Assembly (NCBI RefSeq): GCF_036226745.1
Contig: NZ_CP109013.1
Span: 5,766,001 to 5,830,000, forward strand
Reading direction: 5' to 3'
Origin: Streptomyces sp. NBC_00683
GTDB taxonomy: Bacteria; Actinomycetota; Actinomycetes; Streptomycetales; Streptomycetaceae
DNA length: 64,000 bases
Within the stretch, counting starts at the first letter, position 1; the number at the start of each line of letters is the position of its first letter. The notes below the pieces were generated by a model. That model was not told the DNA's origin. It was given only the letters and a program-made list of their open reading frames with translations, and did no database searches. Shown here one piece after another: positions 17,636 through 26,995 of this stretch. A program made the position numbers and the translations under genes.

Positions 17636-17708
17636 GGGGCTATAGCTCAGTTGGTAGAGCGCCTGCATGGCATGCAGGAGGTCAGGAGTTCAATTCTCCT
17701 TAGCTCCA
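17636..17708 (+). tRNA. tRNA-Ala (anticodon GGC)
   Basis: 73 nt folding into a full cloverleaf. The acceptor stem GGGGCTA pairs with TAGCTCC and includes the G3-U70 wobble pair that marks alanine tRNAs. The anticodon stem CCTGC/GCAGG encloses ATGGCAT, with GGC at the anticodon. The T arm is GGAG TTCAATT CTCC. The 3' CCA is not encoded. An identical copy lies at 18522. Confidence 0.96.
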
Positions 17709-17713
17709 CAATC

Positions 17714-17749
17714 AAAGGATCCCGTCCCCAGCAGGGGGCGGGATCCTTT
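17714..17749 (+). terminator. Strong terminator after the first tRNA-Ala
   Basis: AAAGGATCCCG (17714-17724) and CGGGATCCTTT (17739-17749) form a stem that continues inward with TCCCC against GGGGG around an AGCA loop. It starts 5 nt after the tRNA. Confidence 0.8.
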
Positions 17750-17781
17750 GTCGTGCGGTCGTGCGGTCGTGCGGTCGTGCG
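17750..17781 (+). repeat. Four tandem copies of an 8-mer
   Basis: GTCGTGCG is repeated four times without interruption, beginning at the last base of the terminator region. No gene is visible from here to about 17999. Likely a slippage-derived microsatellite. Confidence 0.8.
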
Positions 17782-17999
17782 GTGAGTCCGTCCGGTCACC
17801 GGGCGTGGGACTGCCGTCCTGAGGGCCGGAGCTCTCCCGCCGGCTCTCCTCCTTCCTGCTCCTCCTCCCCTCGGGAGCGCATTCAAGCCTTCTTCTCGGG
17901 CGCGGTGGCCGGTTCCGTACGGCTGATACAGGCGGTCCGGTGGTCGGCGGGCTGACCCCCTTGCGGGGTCATGGCAGAATCGGACCGCCGGAGGGGGCG

Positions 18000-18143
18000 A
18001 TGGACCGATCGGGAGGGAGCGCGATGCCTGCGAGCCGCGAACAGGTCCCGGACCTGCCCCTTACCTCCAAGGCGCCCCCCGGCCCGGAGGCCCCGCAGTT
18101 GGCCCCCCACGCGTGCACGGCCTGCGGCCACAGTCGGAGCTGA
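18000..18143 (+). CDS. Small Cys-containing hypothetical protein (47 aa)
   Basis: ATG 18000 follows a GGAGGGGG ribosome-binding site (17990-17997). The product is hydrophilic and Pro-rich and ends in HACTACGHSRS, one C-x2-C pair that might help bind a metal. Its stop lies 3 nt before the start of the 77-residue zinc-ribbon-like gene, so the two are probably translated together. Function unknown. An upstream in-frame GTG at 17940 has no ribosome-binding site. Confidence 0.55.
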   Translation: MDRSGGSAMPASREQVPDLPLTSKAPPGPEAPQLAPHACTACGHSRS

Positions 18144-18146
18144 CCG

Positions 18147-18380
18147 ATGGGTGCACACAGGCGTAAGTGCGACTGGTGCGGCAGCGGTACGCCCATCGTC
18201 AGGGACATGGATCCGGTCAATTCGGAGTTCCAGTACTGGTGCGAGGAGTGCGCACGGGCGCTGATCATAAAAGGCGACCCCATCGAGACGTACCGGGAGC
18301 TCGAGGGTGAGCCCATCTACGGACGGCTTCTTGAGGAGCACTGCACCCTGAAGCGGTTCTACTCCTTCGCCACTGCCTGA
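18147..18380 (+). CDS. Small zinc-ribbon-like protein (77 aa)
   Basis: A 77-residue basic protein with two C-x2-C pairs, CDWCGSG (N-terminal) and CEECARAL about 25 residues later, the spacing of a four-Cys zinc ribbon. The rest (IETYRELEGEPIYGRLLEEH) is probably helical. ATG 18147 has GGAG 7 nt upstream. It is the second gene of a two-gene unit between two identical tRNA-Ala genes. Whether it binds nucleic acid cannot be read from the sequence. Confidence 0.72.
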   Translation: MGAHRRKCDWCGSGTPIVRDMDPVNSEFQYWCEECARALIIKGDPIETYRELEGEPIYGRLLEEHCTLKRFYSFATA

Positions 18381-18455
18381 CGAGGTCCGGGCCGCCGGGC
18401 CCCTCGCTGGTCAGGGCTTCGCCAGTCGGGCATATCGGGACAGACTGGAAACGAT

Positions 18456-18486
18456 TTGGTGAAGGGCCGGGGGGACCGTGTAATGT
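18456..18486 (+). promoter_or_regulatory. Probable promoter of the second tRNA-Ala gene
   Basis: TTGGTG (18456-18461) and TAATGT (18481-18486) are separated by 19 nt and lie 35 nt before the tRNA. Confidence 0.45.
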
Positions 18487-18521
18487 TCTCGATGTCGCCG
18501 GGGGAACCGGGCGATAAGCGA

Positions 18522-18594
18522 GGGGCTATAGCTCAGTTGGTAGAGCGCCTGCATGGCATGCAGGAGGTCAGGAGTTCAATTCTCCTTAGCTCCA
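18522..18594 (+). tRNA. tRNA-Ala (anticodon GGC), second identical copy
   Basis: All 73 nt are identical to the tRNA at 17636, including the G3-U70 pair and anticodon GGC, and CCA is not encoded. The flanks differ and each copy has its own promoter-like sequence and terminator, so they are transcribed separately. Confidence 0.96.
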
Positions 18595-18601
18595 CAGTGA
18601 A

Positions 18602-18634
18602 GAAGCGGTCCATCCGAATCGGATGGACCGCTTC
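18602..18634 (+). terminator. Perfect hairpin terminator after the second tRNA-Ala
   Basis: GAAGCGGTCCATCCGA (18602-18617) and TCGGATGGACCGCTTC (18619-18634) are perfectly complementary around one base, so about 14 bp form in practice. It also lies between the tRNA and the convergent redox gene ending at 18671, so it may stop transcription from both sides. Confidence 0.8.
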
Positions 18635-18670
18635 TCGTTGTGCACCGGGGTGCTGGGGTGGGGAGCCGGA

Positions 18671-20245
18671 TCAACTCCGTCCGCTGCCCAGGGCCTTCCG
18701 CTGGGCGCTCGGGAGCATCGGACGTTCGGCAGGGGCCTGCTCGATGCGGAGGGCCAGCTCCGGGCATCGCCGTACGGCGCGCTGGGCGCGGCCCCGCAGA
18801 TGCATCGGCACGGCCGCGTCCGCGAGCGCCGGGTAACCGTCGGGGCCGAGTCTGATCAGCTCGGGGACGATGTCCGCACACAGTCCGTGGCCCCGGCAGA
18901 GCGTCCAGTCGACCGCCAGCTTCTCGCCGCTCGGAATCGACTCCTCCACGTCCTCGTAGCCGGGAGAGGGCAGGGGCAGTACCCCGAGCGTCTCGCGTCC
19001 GCAGCCGCCGCCCAGGACATGCGCCGCGAGGTCGTCCGTGAACGCGGACAGGGTTGACGCCAGGAAGCGCGCCGAGCCGTCCGGGTGCTTGCACGCCCCA
19101 CGGCCCTTCACGGCCTGGGTCACCTCCCGCAGCGCCTCGAGGGCGGCAGGTCCGCCGCCGTTGAGCACGTCGGAGAGTCCGCCGGCCGCGGCCGGCAGCC
19201 CGAGCTTGCACGGCCCGCACTGGCCCGCCGTCTCGGCCGCCAGCCAGTTCGCGATGCGCAGCGACTCGCCGATCGGGCAGGTCTCCGGGCCGATCGGCAG
19301 GATGGCCCCCGCACCGAGCGCACCCCCCGCCGCAGCCAGGGACGCCCGGGAGACGACGGCGTCGTGCGTGGCGTTCGCGTCGATCCAGTTGCCGTGATAG
19401 CCACCGGTGAGCACGCCCTGGGGCAGCGGCGGCGCACCGGCCAGCTGCAGTACGTACCGCAGGGGCACTCCGGTGGGCACTTCGATGACCATGGGCCGCG
19501 CCACGGCCCCGGAGACGGTGAGCAGGACCGTGCCGGGCTCGTCGGGCAGGCCTGTGTGCCCGTAGCGGCGGGAGCCGATCCGGGCCGCGACGGCGAGCTG
19601 TGCGTACGTCTCCGCGTTCGACAGCAGGGTCGGGGCGCCGGCCACTCCGGACTCCGCCGCGCGCTCCCGGCGGCCCGGCGGCAGAGCGGGGCCACCGTTC
19701 ACCGCCCGGATGACTGCCGATGCCTCACCCGAGACCATGCGCTCCGGGGTGCGCACGACCCGGGCGCGCAGGTGCTGTCCCCGCCGATCCGACAGGCCGC
19801 GCTCCGCCAGTGCGGCGCGGATGGATATCTCGGTGGAGTTGCGGGTGACGGCGACGACCAGGGTGCGCGCGCCGAGTGCCTCCGCCGCGAGCAGGGCGCC
19901 GTCGAGGATGAGGTGCGGGGCGCGGTTGAGCAGGAGGGTGTCCTTGCGGCAGGCGGGCTCGCCCTCACTGCCGTTGATCACGACGACGGGCCGCACCCCG
20001 CGCCGGATGGAGGCCTTCGCCACGGCGCGCAGTTTCTTGCCGAACGGGAAACCTGCGCCGCCGCGGCCGCGCAGGGAGATGGACTCGGCCAGTTCGGCAA
20101 GGCGCTCGCCGTTCATCGGTTCGAGCGGGCCGTGCACCTTCAGGTGCATGGCGAGATCGATCCGCTCGACGAGGTCGAAGCCGGTCGTCAGCTGGGGAAG
20201 GCCGACTACGCGGACCTCGGGTACATCGGGGAGGGGGACATTCAC
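18671..20245 (-). CDS. NuoF-like flavoprotein fused to a C-terminal ferredoxin domain
   Basis: A 524-residue cytoplasmic protein resembling the NADH-binding subunit of complex I (51-kDa/HoxF family): SLRGRGGAGFPFGKKL (FMN/NADH Gly-rich loop), INGSEGEPACRKDTLLL, an SLBB-like segment (LTVSGAVARPMVIEVPTG) and an Fe-S region AGQCGPCKLG (Cys 343 and 346) with GRGACKHPDG (Cys 385). The first Cys of the usual CxxCxxC is Ala. About 75 C-terminal residues form a ferredoxin-like domain with Cys 450, 456 and 494 (TLCRGHGLC, RRCPEL), the three-Cys pattern of 3Fe-4S ferredoxins. GTG 20245 has AGGAG upstream and overlaps the stop of the membrane gene by 4 bp (GTGA). It probably moves electrons from a pyridine nucleotide to the partner cytochrome (inference). 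Confidence 0.8.
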   Translation of the reverse strand: MNVPLPDVPEVRVVGLPQLTTGFDLVERIDLAMHLKVHGPLEPMNGERLAELAESISLRGRGGAGFPFGKKLRAVAKASIRRGVRPVVVINGSEGEPACRKDTLLLNRAPHLILDGALLAAEALGARTLVVAVTRNSTEISIRAALAERGLSDRRGQHLRARVVRTPERMVSGEASAVIRAVNGGPALPPGRRERAAESGVAGAPTLLSNAETYAQLAVAARIGSRRYGHTGLPDEPGTVLLTVSGAVARPMVIEVPTGVPLRYVLQLAGAPPLPQGVLTGGYHGNWIDANATHDAVVSRASLAAAGGALGAGAILPIGPETCPIGESLRIANWLAAETAGQCGPCKLGLPAAAGGLSDVLNGGGPAALEALREVTQAVKGRGACKHPDGSARFLASTLSAFTDDLAAHVLGGGCGRETLGVLPLPSPGYEDVEESIPSGEKLAVDWTLCRGHGLCADIVPELIRLGPDGYPALADAAVPMHLRGRAQRAVRRCPELALRIEQAPAERPMLPSAQRKALGSGRS

Positions 20246-21714
20246 GGTCGGTCTCCTGCGGGTGCGTGCCAGGGCTCTCCTGCGGGAGGCGGATAGAGCC
20301 CTGGCAGCTGTTCGGTGTCGGCGTTGCCCCTTGCGGCACTGCCGTCGTATCCGGCCGGGTCGGCGGCGGGGACGGAGCCGGTCGAAGTGGCATCGGGGTA
20401 GGCGTAAGCGGTCTCGGTGTACAAGGGCGTGGCGTAAGCGGTCTCGCTGTACAAGGGCGTGGAGTACGCCGTCTCGGTGGGCGAGGGCGTGGAGTACGCC
20501 GTGGACTCCTGGGTGCGGGCGTACGCGTGCTCGGGGTCGTAAGAGGGGTCGGGGCCGTAGGAAGGCCTGAGCGCCTGTGCGGGGGGCGCGGGGGACGGTG
20601 CGGGCCACAGGCCGTCCGCCGGGCGTTCCTGCGGGGGTGCGGGTGGCCGGGAGACGGCGCGGTAGGCGGCAGAGATGCCCGGCCCGGGCCCCGGTCCCGC
20701 CGCGGCCCCTGTCGCCGTCGTGGCGTCGAGGCCCGGACCGAGCCGCTCGGAGCTGCGCGGCGGGGCTTCGTACAGAGGGGACTCGTCCGGCGTGGTCCCG
20801 AACTGCGGGGCCTCGTACAGCGGCGGGGAGGGGGCGGAGAGCGTACGGGGACGGACAGGGGTGCCGCGTACCTCGCGGTCGTCACCCCACCCGGGCGCCT
20901 CGGGCGGCAGCCCTTGTCGCTGCAGCCCCTCGCGCGCCTGCGACGGCATGCGTTCCGTGCCCCCGAGCGGGGAACTGCGTATCACCGGGTCGGGGTCCGG
21001 GGGAGGGCCGTCGGGGCTGATCAGGGTGGTGACCAGATCGGTGATCAGGCGCTTGGTCGGGGCGGGCAGCAGCCGCAGGCACAGTGCGGCGGCCACGGCG
21101 ATCAGGCAGAGGCTGTACATGACGACGACCCAGGTCGCGGCCTGACGGCCGGCGTACAGGCCGTGCAACAGTGCGGAGCACCAGGCCGGATAGGCCAGCG
21201 CGTGCAACGCCCGCCAGCGGCCGGCGATCTTCCCCGGGGTGGCGAAAGCGCTGCGCATGGCACCGGTTGCCGCAGTGACGATCATCAGCAGGCCGGCCAG
21301 CGAGCCGAAGCCGATGAGTCCGGCCGTGCCGCTGACGCCGAGGCCGAAGGGTATGAGGGCGCCGATCAGTTCCACGTGCCCGAGCGAGACCTTCACGGTG
21401 CCGTGCAGCAGGAGGAAGCCGAGCGAGGTGACAGCGGCGGCCCGGTGGATGCCCTGGCCGATCAGCCGCTGACGGGTCGAGAGGAAAATCCGGTCGGTGG
21501 CCAGCAGGCCCCAGGCGACCGCAGCAGTGAGCGACACCAGCGTCAGGACGCCGGTGGTGAAGTCGAGTCCGGCGCGCAAGCCGTCGCTCCCTGCGACGGC
21601 GACCAGGGGGAGGAGCACCAGCGCGGCGACGGTCAGTCCGCCCTGCACCGGGCGGCTCAGTCCCGGGCTGCTGCTCATTGAGGGGGATGAGCGGATCCTG
21701 CGATGAGGCTTCAT
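20242..21714 (-). CDS. Ferric-reductase-like transmembrane protein with low-complexity tail
   Basis: A 490-residue protein. Residues 1-235 form about six membrane helices with two histidine pairs: H90 and H104 (HRAAAVTSLGFLLLH), and H171 and H184 (HALAYPAWCSALLH). Spacings of 13-14 are typical of the bis-heme ferric reductase/NOX-like cytochrome b domain. No FAD/NAD-binding domain follows; instead residues 235-490 are Pro/Tyr/Ser/Thr-rich, including a 10-residue repeat. The missing flavin domain may be supplied by the downstream NuoF-like protein, whose start overlaps this stop. ATG 21714 has GGAG 8 nt upstream; a start at 21678 is possible but lacks a ribosome-binding site. Divergent from leuS. 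Confidence 0.75.
   Translation of the reverse strand: MKPHRRIRSSPSMSSSPGLSRPVQGGLTVAALVLLPLVAVAGSDGLRAGLDFTTGVLTLVSLTAAVAWGLLATDRIFLSTRQRLIGQGIHRAAAVTSLGFLLLHGTVKVSLGHVELIGALIPFGLGVSGTAGLIGFGSLAGLLMIVTAATGAMRSAFATPGKIAGRWRALHALAYPAWCSALLHGLYAGRQAATWVVVMYSLCLIAVAAALCLRLLPAPTKRLITDLVTTLISPDGPPPDPDPVIRSSPLGGTERMPSQAREGLQRQGLPPEAPGWGDDREVRGTPVRPRTLSAPSPPLYEAPQFGTTPDESPLYEAPPRSSERLGPGLDATTATGAAAGPGPGPGISAAYRAVSRPPAPPQERPADGLWPAPSPAPPAQALRPSYGPDPSYDPEHAYARTQESTAYSTPSPTETAYSTPLYSETAYATPLYTETAYAYPDATSTGSVPAADPAGYDGSAARGNADTEQLPGLYPPPAGEPWHAPAGDRP
20401..20490 (-). repeat. Three tandem copies of a 30-nt unit inside the ferric-reductase-like gene
   Basis: The units 20401-20430, 20431-20460 and 20461-20490 encode variants of the decapeptide ATPLYTETAY. 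The first two differ at one base. The repeat lies in the disordered tail. Confidence 0.85.
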
Positions 21715-21956
21715 GGGGGCAACTCCGAATGGTTCGGCAAAGCGGTCCCGTTGCCGCATGCTAAGTCGCTGCATACCGGCCAGTACGAGGTTTGAGTTGT
21801 TGCCCCGATAGAGGGCAGTACGCGGAGTAACCCCCGGAGTGTGTAGGTACTGCGCAGAGATCGTGGTGAAGTCGTGGGGCGTCGGGCCGTGCGTGCGGCG
21901 CCCCTGCGGGTCCTCTGCGACGGGTATGTGCCCGGCGGTGTTCCGGGGCTGTGCGG

Positions 21957-21962
21957 TACCCT
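21957..21962 (+). promoter_or_regulatory. -10 hexamer of the leuS leader transcript
   Basis: TACCCT ends 6 nt before the leader-peptide ATG (21969), which would make the leader peptide leaderless. proA has the same hexamer and spacing. A clear -35 is not visible. Confidence 0.45.
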
Positions 21963-21968
21963 GACGCC

Positions 21969-22007
21969 ATGCGTGCCGTACGCCTTCTGCTTAGCGAGCC
22001 GCGCTGA
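21969..22007 (+). CDS. Leucine-rich leader peptide upstream of leuS
   Basis: A 12-codon open frame, MRAVRLLLSEPR, ends in TGA 46 nt before a terminator hairpin. Codons 6-8 are CTT CTG CTT, three consecutive leucines of which two are CTT, an uncommon codon in this GC-rich genome. That is the arrangement of a classical attenuation leader: a shortage of charged tRNA-Leu would stall the ribosome there. Together with the downstream structures and leuS it makes a coherent regulatory unit. A T-box would be the alternative for a synthetase gene, but I see no T-box sequence. Confidence 0.68.
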   Translation: MRAVRLLLSEPR

Positions 22008-22076
22008 TCACTACCGACCGGTGAGAATGCCTGGTCGGACTCGGCGCGGCGTCCCCTCCTGTGCGAGGGGATTTTT
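21998..22076 (+). promoter_or_regulatory. Candidate transcription attenuator of leuS
   Basis: GCCGCGC (21998-22004, overlapping the end of the leader peptide) pairs with GCGCGGC (22044-22050), enclosing a second stem CCGACC/GGTCGG. Directly afterwards CCCCTC (22053-22058) and GAGGGG (22065-22070) form a hairpin followed by A and five T, the clearest intrinsic terminator signal in the window. A ribosome at the leader stop would cover the first arm. How the stems compete needs RNA folding. Confidence 0.6.
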
Positions 22077-22144
22077 CGTTTCCGTAGACGTGTGTCCGTA
22101 GACGTGGGCGCCGGCAGATGACGATCGATGGAGCTTTGAGGATC

Positions 22145-25018
<2,874 letters not shown>

Positions 25019-25111
25019 CGGCCGGGGCCCGTTGACCCGGTCCCGTACGGCTCGGAAACCGCTCCCGGCGGTCGCGGAGCGGTTCCCGGACCGGCCTTGG
25101 GGCTTTCCCCT

Positions 25112-25154
25112 ACGGGCAGGTTGGGGGTTCCGATGGAACCCCTGGCCTGCCCGT
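25112..25154 (+). terminator. Terminator after leuS
   Basis: ACGGGCAGG (25112-25120) and CCTGCCCGT (25146-25154) form the lower stem. GGGGTTCC and GGAACCCC form an upper stem around a GAT loop. Confidence 0.75.
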
Positions 25155-25216
25155 TCCGTTTACCGTAGAAGGGGCGACCGCACACCGGCAGCCGCATCGA
25201 CAACCGAGGGGCGTTC

Positions 25217-25909
25217 ATGGAAGCCGTGATCCTGATCCTGACGCTGCTCTTCGTAGCGTTCATGGCACTCGGGGTGTACGCCGGAGTGAAGGCCGTCCGC
25301 GCCGCCAAGCGTGGCGTGGACCGCACGATCACGCAGGCGCGCCGCTCCGTCGAGGACACCGCGCTGCGGGCCAAGAGCTACGGCCAGCCCGGCGTCCAGG
25401 GGGAGCTTGCGCAGCTGCGGCTCGCTCTGCGGACGTCGATGCGCGCCACCCAGGACGCACTCGGCGCCGGGGTGGCGGAGGATTCCTCGCTCTCGGAGTC
25501 GATGGGACTCTTCCAGCGGCTCAGCGTGCACGGACGAGAGCTCGACGACGAACTAAAGAGGCTGGAGCGCGAACCCGACCGGGCGACGGTCGCCACGCTG
25601 CTGCCGAGCCTGAAGGAGCGCACTGAGCGCATCACGCACTCGGCGGAGTCGCTGCGCTGGGCGGCGCGTGACCGGGCGCGGCAGTTCGCCGACGACGATC
25701 TGGCGGCGCTGAACGCCCAGATCGACGTGGAGGCGGGTGCCCTGCGGCACTGGACCACGGAGGAGCCGTCGACGCAGGACGGTGCGACGGCGCAGAGCTG
25801 GAGCGGCCCGGCCGACGAAGAGGCCCCGCAGGCGCTCACGCCTCCGGACCCGCGGCTGCAGACCGGGTACCCGTGGCAGAAGTCCGCCAGGCCGGAGACC
25901 ACGAACTGA
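25217..25909 (+). CDS. Single-pass membrane protein with cytoplasmic coiled coil
   Basis: A 230-residue protein of unknown function. Residues 4-25 are one membrane helix (VILILTLLFVAFMALGVYAG) with almost no residues before it, so the rest faces the cytoplasm. Residues 28-180 are charged and helical (AAKRGVDRTITQARRSVED and following), probably coiled coil, and the last 50 residues are disordered. GAGGGG lies 7 nt before the ATG. Its place between leuS and the degV-like gene is conserved in Streptomyces, as I recall. Confidence 0.72.
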   Translation: MEAVILILTLLFVAFMALGVYAGVKAVRAAKRGVDRTITQARRSVEDTALRAKSYGQPGVQGELAQLRLALRTSMRATQDALGAGVAEDSSLSESMGLFQRLSVHGRELDDELKRLEREPDRATVATLLPSLKERTERITHSAESLRWAARDRARQFADDDLAALNAQIDVEAGALRHWTTEEPSTQDGATAQSWSGPADEEAPQALTPPDPRLQTGYPWQKSARPETTN

Positions 25910-26021
25910 AACGGAACGCCCGTGACCGGGCCCGGCCGGAATCTTTCCGGACCGACTGGGAATGATCGGCAGCCCGGGCCCGGGCTGCCGTGCCCCCGTC
26001 CCGGAAGGTAACCTCCGGCTC

Positions 26022-26867
26022 ATGTCCCGCCATGTCGCGATCGTCACCGATTCAACGGCCTACCTGCCGCGCCAGACGATGGAACGGCACGGCATCACCG
26101 CAGTGCCCCTGACTGTGGTCCTGGGCGACCAGGCTCTGGAGGAGGGCACGGAGATCTCGGCCAGGTCGCTGGCTCTGGCCCTGCAGAAGCGCCGCTCCGT
26201 GACCACGTCCCGGCCCAGCCCCGAAGTCTTTGCCGCCACCTACCGCGCCGCGGCCGAGGCCGGGGCCACGGGCATCGTCTCCCTCCACCTGTCGGCCGAG
26301 TTCTCGGGCACGTACGACGCCGCCCTGCTCGCGGCGAAGGACGCGCCGGTGCCGGTACGGGTGGTGGACACCGGCATGGTCGCCATGGCGCTCGGATTCT
26401 GCGCGCTGGCCGCGGCGGAGACGGCCGGGGCGGGCGGTGACCTGGACGCGGCGGTCGCGGCGGCGGAGAAGCGGGCCGCGGGCACGTCCGCGTACTTCTA
26501 CGTCGACACACTGGACTACCTGCGCCGGGGCGGGCGCATAGGCGCCGCTCAGGCGCTGCTCGGGTCGGCACTCGCGGTGAAACCGCTGCTCACGCTGGAC
26601 GGCGGACGTATCGAGCTGCTGGAGAAGGTACGGACGGCTTCCAAGGCGATCGCGCGGCTCGAGGAGCTCGTCGCCGAGCGTGCCGGATCGGGTGCGGTGG
26701 ACATCGCCGTGCACCATCTGGCCGCGCCGGAGCGGGCGGAGCGGCTGGCGGAGCGGCTGCGCGAGCGGGTTCCGGGGCTGGTCGAGCTGCACGTCAGCGA
26801 AGTGGGTGCGGTGATCGGGGCCCATACCGGCCCCGGACTGTTGGGGGCCGTGGTCTCGCCCCGTTGA
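26022..26867 (+). CDS. DegV family fatty-acid-binding protein
   Basis: A 281-residue EDD/DegV fold protein. The family binds a fatty acid between two domains; some members act as FakB, presenting fatty acids to a kinase. Visible signatures are VTDSTAYLP at the N-terminus, TSRPSPEVF and LHLSAEFSGTYDAA, and the hydrophobic DTLDYLRRGGRIGAAQALLG. No fakA kinase gene is nearby. ATG 26022 lies 7 nt after TAACCT (26009-26014), so initiation may be leaderless; GGAAGG is present but 13 nt away. Confidence 0.85.
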   Translation: MSRHVAIVTDSTAYLPRQTMERHGITAVPLTVVLGDQALEEGTEISARSLALALQKRRSVTTSRPSPEVFAATYRAAAEAGATGIVSLHLSAEFSGTYDAALLAAKDAPVPVRVVDTGMVAMALGFCALAAAETAGAGGDLDAAVAAAEKRAAGTSAYFYVDTLDYLRRGGRIGAAQALLGSALAVKPLLTLDGGRIELLEKVRTASKAIARLEELVAERAGSGAVDIAVHHLAAPERAERLAERLRERVPGLVELHVSEVGAVIGAHTGPGLLGAVVSPR

Positions 26868-26917
26868 TCCCGCCCCGCGTGTTCGACGTTCGGCCTCACT
26901 CCGGCGGGTGAGAGAAA

Positions 26918-26945
26918 TATCCACAACCGGTGGGTTATCCACCGG
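26918..26945 (+). promoter_or_regulatory. Inverted repeat with DnaA-box-like cores upstream of comEA
   Basis: CCGGTGG (26927-26933) and CCACCGG (26939-26945) flank GTTAT. TATCCACA (26918-26925) and TTATCCACC (26935-26943) resemble DnaA boxes. It sits 51 nt before comEA and could be a repressor operator. Confidence 0.35.
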
Positions 26946-26995
26946 AATTGAGGCCTCCGGACGGAATTCGCGGGAAGTGTCTAGCGTCGTGACAC

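Noticed and set aside
17750..17781. CRISPR-like array
   Set aside because: The 8-mers are contiguous without spacers; a simple microsatellite. No CRISPR array was seen elsewhere.
17883..18341. A 152-codon minus-strand frame across the two Cys-rich genes
   Set aside because: The plus-strand genes have ribosome-binding sites, tight spacing and C-x2-C motifs; the minus frame has none of these.
22008..22144. T-box riboswitch for leuS
   Set aside because: I see no conserved T-box sequence or specifier-loop layout; the Leu leader peptide explains the structures better.
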